From contig VBBA01000013.1 of NCBI GenBank assembly GCA_005888675.1, positions 1 through 13,172 of the forward strand: 13,172 nt of DNA. Reading direction: 5' to 3'. Position numbers and translations under genes: made by a program. The notes beneath the pieces are model-generated. The model did no database searches, had not been told where the DNA came from, and worked only from the letters and a program-made list of their open reading frames with translations. Shown here one piece after another: positions 1-5,454 of the stretch (positions within the stretch are counted from its first letter, which is position 1; each line of letters opens with the position of its first letter). The stretch is from Candidatus Bathyarchaeota archaeon. Lineage in GTDB: Archaea; Thermoproteota; Bathyarchaeia; 40CM-2-53-6.

Positions 1-2
1 TC

Positions 3-845
3 AATCTCCCACGCGCTGCCTATGAAGCGGCGGGGCGAGATGAGAGACTCTTTCAGAACATTATGCAGGAAACAAGGCATGCGGTCAACGGTCTGGACCT
101 ACGACGTCAACTAATCCAAGAAAGACTTGGCGAGGGACTGCTCCCATTGCTCTCCTGGCGTCCAAACGGTGGGGCCTACTTCGATCCCAAGGGAGCGAGT
201 GGAGAGATCGGCCTCCTCGGACTGGACGAAGCCATAGCCCATCATACTAACTCGCCCTTAGACGAGAAAGACAACCTAGGCCTGGTAAAGAAAATCATCG
301 AATCGGCCAGAAAAGCTGTCCAAGAAAGCGAGACGCATGGTCTCGAGGTAAGAATCGGACTTCATGGTTCACCGGAAGCATCTGCTCGACTAGCGCGCGT
401 TGACGCTGAAAAGTACGGATTCTCCACTATAGCGTATCAAGGCTCTAAGAGGCTCCCCTATTATACTGACATGCCGGCCCTGCCAGCGACAAGAAAAATC
501 CCACTCGACAAGCGAATATCCATAGAAGGAGAGATCCAAAGACTCCTCGACGGAGACGGACTGCTTCCCCTATGGATCGGTGAGAAGACTGATCCTCAAG
601 GACTGGCAGAGCTCTCACGGAAAATCGCGGAGAGAGGCTCAAGCTTCTTCACGTATGCCAAGATGATCTCATACTGTCCACGTTGCCACAACACGACGAC
701 CGGGATAGGAGCTAGGTGTCAAAATTGTGGATCCGATCACCTCGTGACACTTGGACGCTGTTCAGGAAGGACCCTACCACTTGAGATGTGGCCGGAGGCT
801 AAGAGGCGAGATCTTGACCATCTCGTCCAGTATGACGCATCATAG
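3..845 (+). CDS. nrdD: Anaerobic ribonucleoside-triphosphate reductase, C-terminal part (5' end outside window)
   Basis: The reading frame is open from the first full codon, so the gene starts upstream; 280 residues are visible. NrdD reduces ribonucleoside triphosphates to deoxyribonucleotides without oxygen, using a glycyl radical. The fragment begins with the family motif NLPRAAYE, then shows IGLLGLDEA, and PYYTDM before the C-terminal domain. The tail has a zinc site of two pairs, CPRC and CQNC (fragment residues 225, 228, 239, 242). Next comes RCSGR, whose Gly255 is in the position of the radical glycine; most relatives have Tyr after that Gly, here it is Arg. The ending (LPLEMWPEAKRRD) resembles the archaeal form. 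The activating radical-SAM enzyme NrdG is not in the window. The assignment rests on motif order and is firm; details of the radical site are inferred. Confidence 0.88.
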   Translation, partial: NLPRAAYEAAGRDERLFQNIMQETRHAVNGLDLRRQLIQERLGEGLLPLLSWRPNGGAYFDPKGASGEIGLLGLDEAIAHHTNSPLDEKDNLGLVKKIIESARKAVQESETHGLEVRIGLHGSPEASARLARVDAEKYGFSTIAYQGSKRLPYYTDMPALPATRKIPLDKRISIEGEIQRLLDGDGLLPLWIGEKTDPQGLAELSRKIAERGSSFFTYAKMISYCPRCHNTTTGIGARCQNCGSDHLVTLGRCSGRTLPLEMWPEAKRRDLDHLVQYDAS

Positions 846-854
846 GACCGACTG

Positions 855-874
855 GTCTCAGAAACCATTGAGAC
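855..874 (+). terminator. Possible hairpin after nrdD
   Basis: GTCTCA (855-860) and TGAGAC (869-874) form a perfect 6-bp stem with an 8-base loop, starting 10 bases after the nrdD stop. No clear T-run follows, so a terminator or mRNA-end role is only a guess. Confidence 0.25.
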
Positions 875-998
875 TGTCTCCTTCGCCCGGAGCTTTAGGG
901 TTAAAGAACGCTTATGCCCACGACCCACCTCAAACAACTTCCTGGCAACCGCAAACAGAAGGTCAACGCCCAGAAATCAAGAGGAGTATTCTAGTCCT

Positions 999-1340
999 AT
1001 GGGAGAAGATGGTCGGGGAGACGTGTACGCCGAGCTCGAACGAGCCTGTGACGAGCTAGATCGCACTCTCGAGCAGTTGAAGAAGGCAGGTTACACCTTC
1101 CGCGAGTTTGCCAAGGTTCTCGAAACCGACCCCACTGGGGTATTGATGACGCATTATCCAAGCGGGTACATGATCTATCCGGATGAGATCAACAAAACGC
1201 CATGGGAGTACACGGCGTTGAGACCGATTGTAGACCTCGACTATATCATCGAGCTCCTGAAGCGTGCCAGACAGCTGAAGAGAGCGAAGATGGAAATGGA
1301 AAGACGATTAGGCAAGAGAATAATCCCACTAGCCCAGTGA
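999..1340 (+). CDS. Small helical protein, unrecognised
   Basis: A 113-residue protein that I do not recognise. Residues about 8-40 (AELERACDELDRTLEQLKK) and 78-107 are charged and heptad-like, suggesting two helices around a central segment with GYMIYPDEINKTPWEYT. There is no signal peptide or membrane segment. The ATG at 999 is preceded by a purine stretch GAGGAG (981-986), 12 bases upstream, a weak ribosome site. It lies 153 bases after nrdD on the same strand and may be cotranscribed. Its 3' end faces the minus-strand gene ending at 1351, with only 10 bases between. Length and composition fit a real gene; function is unknown. Confidence 0.6.
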   Translation: MGEDGRGDVYAELERACDELDRTLEQLKKAGYTFREFAKVLETDPTGVLMTHYPSGYMIYPDEINKTPWEYTALRPIVDLDYIIELLKRARQLKRAKMEMERRLGKRIIPLAQ

Positions 1341-1350
1341 CCGCTGCTGC

Positions 1351-1824
1351 TCACATCGTCCGTGCGGGCGCAGTGAATCCGTAAGCGTTTGTGAAAATCC
1401 AGTCCAAGAAGTCGAGAACCTGAGGCGTGATGATACACCAGAGGTGGACGCCTCCAGGGAGGCAGTCAATTCTACCAGAGTCGAGTCTTGCCTGAAATCC
1501 TTCGTAGCCCAGGGCAATAGGTTCGAGACTTGACGACCCTAGCAGTTCTAGATGGCGTCTGACTTCAGCCTCGGTTGAGTGGAGGAACTTTTTCCTGCCG
1601 GGCTCCATCAATAAACTGATGTTTTCATGACCAAGGGATTCTCGCGGATTCTTAGCACCCGCAGGAAAGTTCACCTGAACCATGAGACCCCACCTGGCGC
1701 CTACACGAGCCGCGATCTCGTTAATCACGGCGAAGGCCTTCAGACTGGACGCGGAGAGTTGCGGAGCGTATTCAGCTCGGTGTTCTTCGAGTTCCTGCCA
1801 GAGGTCGGTAACGATCCAGCTCAT
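1351..1824 (-). CDS. Conserved-looking hypothetical protein, unrecognised
   Basis: A 157-residue soluble protein with no motif that I can name. The N-terminal third (ELEEHRAEYAPQLSASSLKAFAVINEIAARVG) looks helical. A beta-like segment follows (WGLMVQVNFPAG), and the C-terminal half contains HLELLGSSSLEPIALGYEGFQ and GGVHLWCIITPQVLDFLDWIF. Its ATG overlaps the stop codon of the upstream receiver-like gene in an ATGA arrangement (1821-1824), which implies translational coupling and a shared role with that protein. It is convergent with the gene ending at 1340. It could be a partner of the receiver-like protein, but that is inference from coupling only. Confidence 0.62.
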   Translation of the reverse strand: MSWIVTDLWQELEEHRAEYAPQLSASSLKAFAVINEIAARVGARWGLMVQVNFPAGAKNPRESLGHENISLLMEPGRKKFLHSTEAEVRRHLELLGSSSLEPIALGYEGFQARLDSGRIDCLPGGVHLWCIITPQVLDFLDWIFTNAYGFTAPARTM

Positions 1825-2180
1825 CGCGATTCATTCTTCCACTCTTCCAGCAATCTGGCGAGACGAGTTACAAGTTCGCGGTTTGTGACGACATGATCAA
1901 ACCCTGCCTGTTCGGCCCGATGCTTTAGGTCGGCCTTCACGTGGGGATAGAAGCCGAAGAGGATAGGAGGACCAGGGAGAGTCTTGAGCTCCCGAGCAAC
2001 TTGGTACGGGTCATATTCTGAAGAGTCCATATCTAGAATGACCAACCGCTGTTCTGATGATTTAGGAAGATTCAATGGTGGCGCTAGAACCTCCACATCG
2101 ATGCTCTGCGAATGGGCGATTTGTAGGACCCGGGATTGTACGAACAGATCGGACACTGCCACGATAATTTTCCGCGGCAT
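1821..2180 (-). CDS. Receiver-like (CheY-fold) protein, probably degenerate
   Basis: A protein of about 119 residues from the ATG at 2180; a TTG at 2213 would add 11 residues. The pattern is that of a response-regulator receiver: a first strand KIIVAVSD, a third strand LVILDMDS with the candidate acceptor Asp, ILFGFYPHVK in the fourth-strand region, and AGFDHVVTNRELVTRLARLLEE at the end. The acidic pair usually following strand 1 is reduced to one Asp, and the conserved Lys-Pro near the end is missing, so phosphorylation is doubtful. I chose ATG 2180 because the family normally starts just before strand 1 and a TATA-like CTAATAA lies about 40 bases upstream. It has no output domain; the coupled downstream gene may fill that role. 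Fold assignment is by pattern only. Confidence 0.55.
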   Translation of the reverse strand: MPRKIIVAVSDLFVQSRVLQIAHSQSIDVEVLAPPLNLPKSSEQRLVILDMDSSEYDPYQVARELKTLPGPPILFGFYPHVKADLKHRAEQAGFDHVVTNRELVTRLARLLEEWKNESR

Positions 2181-2214
2181 CGGGTCCCCGCTCACTTCAA
2201 CTTGAGCTTTCAAG

Positions 2215-2226
2215 AGAGTTATTAGC
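2215..2226. promoter_or_regulatory. Shared TATA-like element between receiver-like gene and pyrB
   Basis: The 84-base divergent region (2181-2264) holds TTATTAG (2219-2225), which reads CTAATAA on the other strand. At the usual archaeal spacing of about 26 bases it would place starts near 2246 for pyrB (ATG 2265) and near 2194 for the minus gene (ATG 2180). A single near-symmetric TATA serving both directions is an inference. Confidence 0.35.
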
Positions 2227-2264
2227 CTCGTCCCTTCCGTTTGGCCGAGAGCTGTAAAACGATA

Positions 2265-3194
2265 ATGTCGCCCAAGCCTGTTTTCGCCGGGAAAGACATT
2301 GTCTCAGTCCGAGACCTCTCTCGTGAAGGGATCGATCACATCCTAGACGTTGCGGAGACTATGGAGCCCCTAGCAAAGTCCGGCTCGGACATGTTGCGTG
2401 GAAAAATCATGGCCACATTATTTTTCGAGGCAAGCACACGGACAAGGTTGAGCTTCGAATCCGCAATGTCCAGACTCGGCGGGACATCCCTAGGATTCAG
2501 CGAAACCAAGGGAACCTCGGTTGAGAAAGGCGAGAATCTAGCAGATACGGTACGTGTCGTTGAGAACTACGCTGATGTTCTCATTGTCAGGCATCCGCTT
2601 GAGGGCGCGGCACGTATGGCCGCCGAGTTCTCCAAGATTCCTGTGATCAATGCGGGGTCTGGCGCGGAGGAACATCCCACCCAAGCATTACTCGACCTCT
2701 ACACCATCCGAAAAGCCAGGGGATCGATAGACGGAACAAGTGTCGGCTTGATCGGCGACCTGAGATATGGTAGGACGGTTCACTCTTTGGCCTATGCCCT
2801 TTCACAATACAAGGTCAACCTCTTCCTAATATCGCCCGAGATTCTTCGAATGCGACGAGAAGTCCTAGAGGAGGTCTCTAACAGGGTCCATGTGAAAGAG
2901 TCAACCTCGCTCCGCGAGTTGCTGCCCGAACTGGATGTAATCTACATGACCCGAATTCAGAAAGAGCGCTTCGCCGATCTAGCCGAGTATGAGAAAGTGA
3001 AAGGATCATACCGGCTGACAGCACAAGAATTGTCCAAGGCGAGGAAGGATTCGATAGTAATGCATCCGCTACCCCGCGTCGACGAAGTGGCGCCCGACGT
3101 TGATAACACAAAGCACGCAAAGTATTTCGAACAAGTTTGGTACGGACTCGTCCTCCGTATGGGGGTACTAGCCCTCGTGTTGGGCGCAGCCTAA
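2265..3194 (+). CDS. pyrB: Aspartate carbamoyltransferase catalytic chain
   Basis: PyrB joins carbamoyl phosphate and L-aspartate to make N-carbamoyl-L-aspartate, the committed step of pyrimidine synthesis, in the cytoplasm. From ATG 2265 it has 309 residues, the normal family length. Visible motifs are STRTR (57-61, carbamoyl-phosphate binding) and a Ser85/Lys88 loop (TSVEKGE) typical of aspartate rather than ornithine transcarbamoylases. HPTQALLDL follows at 137-145, then GDLRYGRTVHSL at 164-175 and HPLPRVDE at 267-274. A TTG at 2241 would add eight residues, but the ATG fits the family better. In many archaea pyrI (regulatory chain) follows directly; here a hairpin and a non-coding region follow instead, so allosteric control may be absent or encoded elsewhere. 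Confidence 0.95.
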   Translation: MSPKPVFAGKDIVSVRDLSREGIDHILDVAETMEPLAKSGSDMLRGKIMATLFFEASTRTRLSFESAMSRLGGTSLGFSETKGTSVEKGENLADTVRVVENYADVLIVRHPLEGAARMAAEFSKIPVINAGSGAEEHPTQALLDLYTIRKARGSIDGTSVGLIGDLRYGRTVHSLAYALSQYKVNLFLISPEILRMRREVLEEVSNRVHVKESTSLRELLPELDVIYMTRIQKERFADLAEYEKVKGSYRLTAQELSKARKDSIVMHPLPRVDEVAPDVDNTKHAKYFEQVWYGLVLRMGVLALVLGAA

Positions 3195-3225
3195 CAGTCC
3201 AGTTAGGATTCCGCAGTTCGAACTG
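3190..3225 (+). terminator. Hairpin and palindrome at the end of pyrB
   Basis: CCTAAC (3190-3195) and GTTAGG (3202-3207) form a 6-bp stem with a 6-base loop that contains the pyrB stop codon. A perfect 12-bp palindrome CAGTTCGAACTG follows (3214-3225). Together they could mark transcript termination or a protein-binding site; no T-run is present. Confidence 0.3.
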
Positions 3226-3341
3226 ACATTCTACCTTCACTCGGTAATAACAGAAAGAGTATTGCGCCACAATTTATCGCGAAACGGACCAATATCGACA
3301 TGATTTGGCTTCACTACCTGTGAAACAGCCTCGAACAGCGA

Positions 3342-3362
3342 CCCCTTCATTTCCACTGGAAC
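3342..3362 (-). promoter_or_regulatory. ORB-like (origin recognition box) site
   Basis: On the minus strand the dyad TTCCAGTGGAA (3351-3361) is followed after five bases by GGGG (3342-3345). This is the layout of archaeal ORB sites bound by Orc1/Cdc6: a short dyad plus a G-string. It lies in the 275-base gap between pyrB and a winged-helix gene, about 3.2 kb from the second group of dyads next to orc1. Binding is inferred from similarity to the known consensus as I remember it. Confidence 0.6.
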
Positions 3363-3415
3363 ATCTGGAGTTCACGAGAATGATCCTGCGTTCCATTCGA
3401 TCCGCAACGCAAGGG

Positions 3416-3423
3416 CTTTTTAG
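3416..3423 (+). promoter_or_regulatory. TATA-like box for the winged-helix gene
   Basis: CTTTTTAG, preceded by the purine run AAGGG, lies about 50 bases before ATG 3470. It would give a start near 3447 and a short leader. The leader is bounded by inverted arms TGTGAAG (3426-3432) and CTTCACA (3462-3468). Confidence 0.35.
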
Positions 3424-3469
3424 CTTGTGAAGGGTGAAGTGTGAATCTGTTCTATAGACAACTTCACAG

Positions 3470-3925
3470 ATGGGTCGAAAGAGTCTGAAGCCTCGCAGGT
3501 TGAAACTGGAATTCTATGACAACGATGGCGTAAGGCATTCTGTAACGGTTGACGGACCGGTTTCGAGGGAAAAGATCGGGAAGCTACTCGACCTAGTCGA
3601 GATCATGTCTGGTGGACCAAAGATGGCATCGGTCGCTTTGGGATCCTCACCTCACAAGTATGATAGGCTTGCAAGCCTAATAGTAACCCAATTGAAACAT
3701 CAAGAGTTCACGGCAGCCCAGGCCAAGAAGGCGTTCGAAGAGGCCTACGGAGACAGGATAACCCTCAGCACAGTTGCGACATATCTATCGCGCTTGGCAG
3801 AACGGGGAATAGTCGAACGAGGTGCCGAGCACCCTCATCTACATTATAGGGTTAAACAGGAGGAGGTTGAGCGACAACACCTTCTCCCTCTCCCTCGACC
3901 TTCGCTTCCTCCTTCGGAACAGTAG
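3470..3925 (+). CDS. Winged-helix DNA-binding protein
   Basis: A 151-residue protein in two parts. Residues 11-50 look like a small beta domain (LKLEFYDNDGVRHSVTV) followed by a helix (REKIGKLLDLVEIM). Residues about 64-129 form a winged helix: DRLASLIVTQLK, AAQAKKAFEEAYG, a recognition helix LSTVATYLSRLAERG (about 99-113), and a wing ending HLHYRV. The tail (residues 130-151) is rich in Pro, Leu and Ser. No Shine-Dalgarno precedes the ATG; a TATA-like box lies upstream. The last 74 bases overlap the minus-strand winged-helix gene tail to tail. An ORB-like site sits about 110 bases upstream, so a role near replication initiation, as for origin-linked winged-helix proteins in Sulfolobus, is conceivable but unproven; a transcription regulator is the default reading. 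Confidence 0.75.
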   Translation: MGRKSLKPRRLKLEFYDNDGVRHSVTVDGPVSREKIGKLLDLVEIMSGGPKMASVALGSSPHKYDRLASLIVTQLKHQEFTAAQAKKAFEEAYGDRITLSTVATYLSRLAERGIVERGAEHPHLHYRVKQEEVERQHLLPLPRPSLPPSEQ

Positions 3926-4583
3926 TGTTCGCAGTCGTACTGAAGCTCTGTCTAACTCTATCAACTAAGGCGTACCTGAATGGGATCCGGTTCTGATCCC
4001 TCCTAACATAGCCTTCCTCATACATTCGCTTCATCAAACGAGCAGTATGTTCCCTAGACCTACCAACCAAGCGGCCTATCTCTGGTGCCGCCAATGCTCC
4101 CTTCTCCGATAACAATGACAGCACTTGCATCTCCGTTGGCGTAGTTATCGAGGACAAAGGGCCAGCCTCTCCACTCGGAGAGATGATCTGCCTCGACGCA
4201 ATCTGAGAGTGAGCCTCGTACACTCCAGTTGCAGGAGAAACGCCCAGCGGTCTTGCTCGTGATGCGTTTACCTGTTGGGGCACCAGTTCCGCGACCCTTT
4301 TGATCCAATTTAGCGATTCCTCCAACAATCCCTCGGCACGCTGTATCCTTTCCAACAGGAAAAGGTCGGACACCTGGGACCTTTCAGATGATAGCTTGAG
4401 CTTCTCCAGTTCAATTCCAAGACCCCTGAGCCCATGCTCTACTTGACCTACTCTACTGGAGAAAGAGTCAAAGAACAACTTAGCAATGTCAGCGGTGGAC
4501 TCAGAACTGCTCTGATGGGATTTGGAAGTCCTAGAGCCAAACACTTGTGATGTCACGTCTACCGGTGGTGACGTCACGGTCAC
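3852..4583 (-). CDS. Winged-helix (MarR-like) regulator with coiled-coil N-terminal region
   Basis: A 243-residue protein. The Ser/Thr-rich start (1-30) is followed by helices likely to form a coiled coil (about 45-100, VEHGLRGLGIELEKLKL and later LLERIQRAEGLLEESL), then a linker. A winged helix lies at about 149-208: TEMQVLSLLSEKG, AAPEIGRLVGRS, the recognition helix REHTARLMKRMYEEGYV, and a wing RRDQNRIPFRYAL. The tail is acidic and Pro-rich (VEGEGEGVVAQPPPV). Several GTG codons could start it (4583, 4577, 4556, 4544). The TATA-like box at 4595-4603 would place transcription start near 4572, which favours GTG 4556 or 4544 over 4583. GTGACGTCAC palindromes sit over this start, suggesting autoregulation. 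Its 3' end overlaps the gene at 3470-3925. Confidence 0.72.
   Translation of the reverse strand: MTVTSPPVDVTSQVFGSRTSKSHQSSSESTADIAKLFFDSFSSRVGQVEHGLRGLGIELEKLKLSSERSQVSDLFLLERIQRAEGLLEESLNWIKRVAELVPQQVNASRARPLGVSPATGVYEAHSQIASRQIISPSGEAGPLSSITTPTEMQVLSLLSEKGALAAPEIGRLVGRSREHTARLMKRMYEEGYVRRDQNRIPFRYALVDRVRQSFSTTANTTVPKEEAKVEGEGEGVVAQPPPV
4547..4577. promoter_or_regulatory. Paired GTGACGTCAC-type operator over the promoter of the winged-helix gene
   Basis: GTGATGTCAC (4547-4556) and a perfect GTGACGTCAC (4568-4577) are spaced 21 bases centre to centre, two helical turns. They lie just downstream of the TATA-like box, where a bound dimer would block transcription. The binding protein is unknown; the adjacent MarR-like protein is the natural candidate. 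Confidence 0.5.
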
Positions 4584-4594
4584 CTAAGGAGAGC

Positions 4595-4603
4595 ATATAA
4601 CTT
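4595..4603 (-). promoter_or_regulatory. TATA-like box for the minus-strand winged-helix gene
   Basis: On the minus strand AAAAGTTATATGC contains a good archaeal TATA core. The usual spacing puts the transcript start near 4572, inside the first palindrome pair. Confidence 0.45.
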
Positions 4604-4676
4604 TTACCAAGGTCTAGACCTAGATGTCACGCCCGTATCATCACGAGTGATAGCTACGTGACTCCAGTGTTGCATA

Positions 4677-4686
4677 GTGACGTCAT
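4677..4686. promoter_or_regulatory. GTGACGTCAT site in the operator array
   Basis: A 9-of-10 match to GTGACGTCAC, containing the full 8-bp palindrome TGACGTCA. It is flanked by inverted arms GCATAGT (4672-4678) and ACTATGC (4700-4706). It lies in the intergenic space between the two minus-strand genes. Confidence 0.4.
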
Positions 4687-4800
4687 AGCGGTACTGAGAA
4701 CTATGCTCCCCACCGTGAACCTGTGATTCCAATCCGGTGATCAGCTCAGAAATTGTGAGCCGTGATATTCGTGACATCTCGTGATGCACTAAACCCAGTG

Positions 4801-4810
4801 GTGACGTCAC
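4801..4810. promoter_or_regulatory. GTGACGTCAC site overlapping the end of the upstream gene
   Basis: A second perfect 10-bp palindrome, overlapping the stop codon of the minus-strand gene at 4807-5283. Related half-sites GTGAT (4762), GTGAC (4771) and GTGAT (4781) precede it at 9-10 base steps. Confidence 0.4.
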
Positions 4811-5283
4811 ACATCACGGTCCCACCCCATTAGAGCACGATACGCCTGCTCAAGGTCCTCCAGCATCTGCTCCACAGTCTTGTCAAACAGAGCTTTGTCA
4901 GAGCCAGTTGCCTTTCGAAGCTCTTCCATTTGAGAGCGTAGACGGTCCGAAGCCTCGACGAAGGGAGCCAACCCTGGAGACTCTAGGAGACCACAATAGC
5001 CCAGCAGGAGCATGGTGTGGATAGATTCGGATACGTTCGTTCTCCCCTGTTTCAGCGTTCGATTGAACGATCCACGCGTGATTCCGCCCCGATCCCTCCT
5101 CAACAACCCCATTTCATACCGATTCAAGCGTTTCTCGGCCATTTCGCTGCCCATCTGATCTAGAAGAAACGTCTCAAACTGTGCTTTAGTGAGGCTGCTC
5201 CTCTCAAGCATAGTGCGAAGAACGGGGTCGGACAATAAATCTCGAATGCTCGCTCGCGCCGACTCTTTCCACGGTGTTACCAT
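4807..5283 (-). CDS. Helical protein with HTH-like core, unrecognised
   Basis: A 158-residue, nearly all-helical protein. The central part, residues about 68-101 (ITRGSFNRTLKQGRTNV, then SIHTMLLLGYCGLLE), looks like a helix-turn-helix followed by a hydrophobic helix. The N-terminal region (LTKAQFETFLLDQMGSEMAEKRLNRYEMG) and the C-terminal region (FVEASDRLRSQMEELRK, then FDKTVEQMLEDLEQAYRAL) look amphipathic. There is no signal peptide. I have a vague impression of similar archaeal conserved proteins but cannot name a family. It begins with ATG, and GATTAAGG (5323-5330) read on the minus strand gives a TATA-like box about 40 bases upstream. It is followed on the same strand by the winged-helix gene, with the operator array between them, so the two may be coregulated. 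Confidence 0.65.
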   Translation of the reverse strand: MVTPWKESARASIRDLLSDPVLRTMLERSSLTKAQFETFLLDQMGSEMAEKRLNRYEMGLLRRDRGGITRGSFNRTLKQGRTNVSESIHTMLLLGYCGLLESPGLAPFVEASDRLRSQMEELRKATGSDKALFDKTVEQMLEDLEQAYRALMGWDRDV

Positions 5284-5454
5284 ACGATCAGCCCTAGTGG
5301 ATACAGTTCCGTATCCGCCGCAGATTAAGGTAGATCGCTACCCTAACCCCCGAGCTGGCAAAGGTTTCGCTCTGAGAAGCTCTGAGGTTACAGCACGCTT
5401 ATTCTGATTCGCAACGTTCGCAAACGGGAGGAAAGAAACTAGGCGATAGCCTAC
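5284..5454. promoter_or_regulatory. Divergent promoter region with inverted repeats
   Basis: This 171-base gap separates two divergent genes. For the minus gene there is a TATA-like element (5323-5330) and, between it and the expected start, an inverted repeat GGATAC (5299-5304) and GTATCC (5311-5316). A smaller repeat GGTAG/CTACC lies at 5329-5342. For the plus gene CTTATTCT (5398-5405) is a possible TATA, and a GGGAGG run lies 25 bases before ATG 5455, too far for a normal ribosome site. Confidence 0.35.

Noticed and set aside
914..994. A 26-codon frame (MPTTHLKQLPGNRKQ...) before the gene at 999
   Set aside because: No ribosome site and no fitting TATA spacing; too short to support on sequence alone.
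1129..1141. CCCCACTGGGG, similar to the ORB dyad
   Set aside because: It lacks the TTCC/GGAA flanks, lies inside a gene, and has no AT-rich or initiator context.
2878..3270. A 130-codon minus-strand frame over the end of pyrB
   Set aside because: Arg/Leu-rich shadow of a certain gene on the other strand, with no domain.
4604..4810. A 68-codon minus-strand frame starting at a GTG that overlaps the upstream stop codon
   Set aside because: The overlap looks like coupling, but the frame runs through the repeated GTGAC/TCACG motifs, giving a Ser/His/Arg-rich sequence with no domain character. I favour an operator region.
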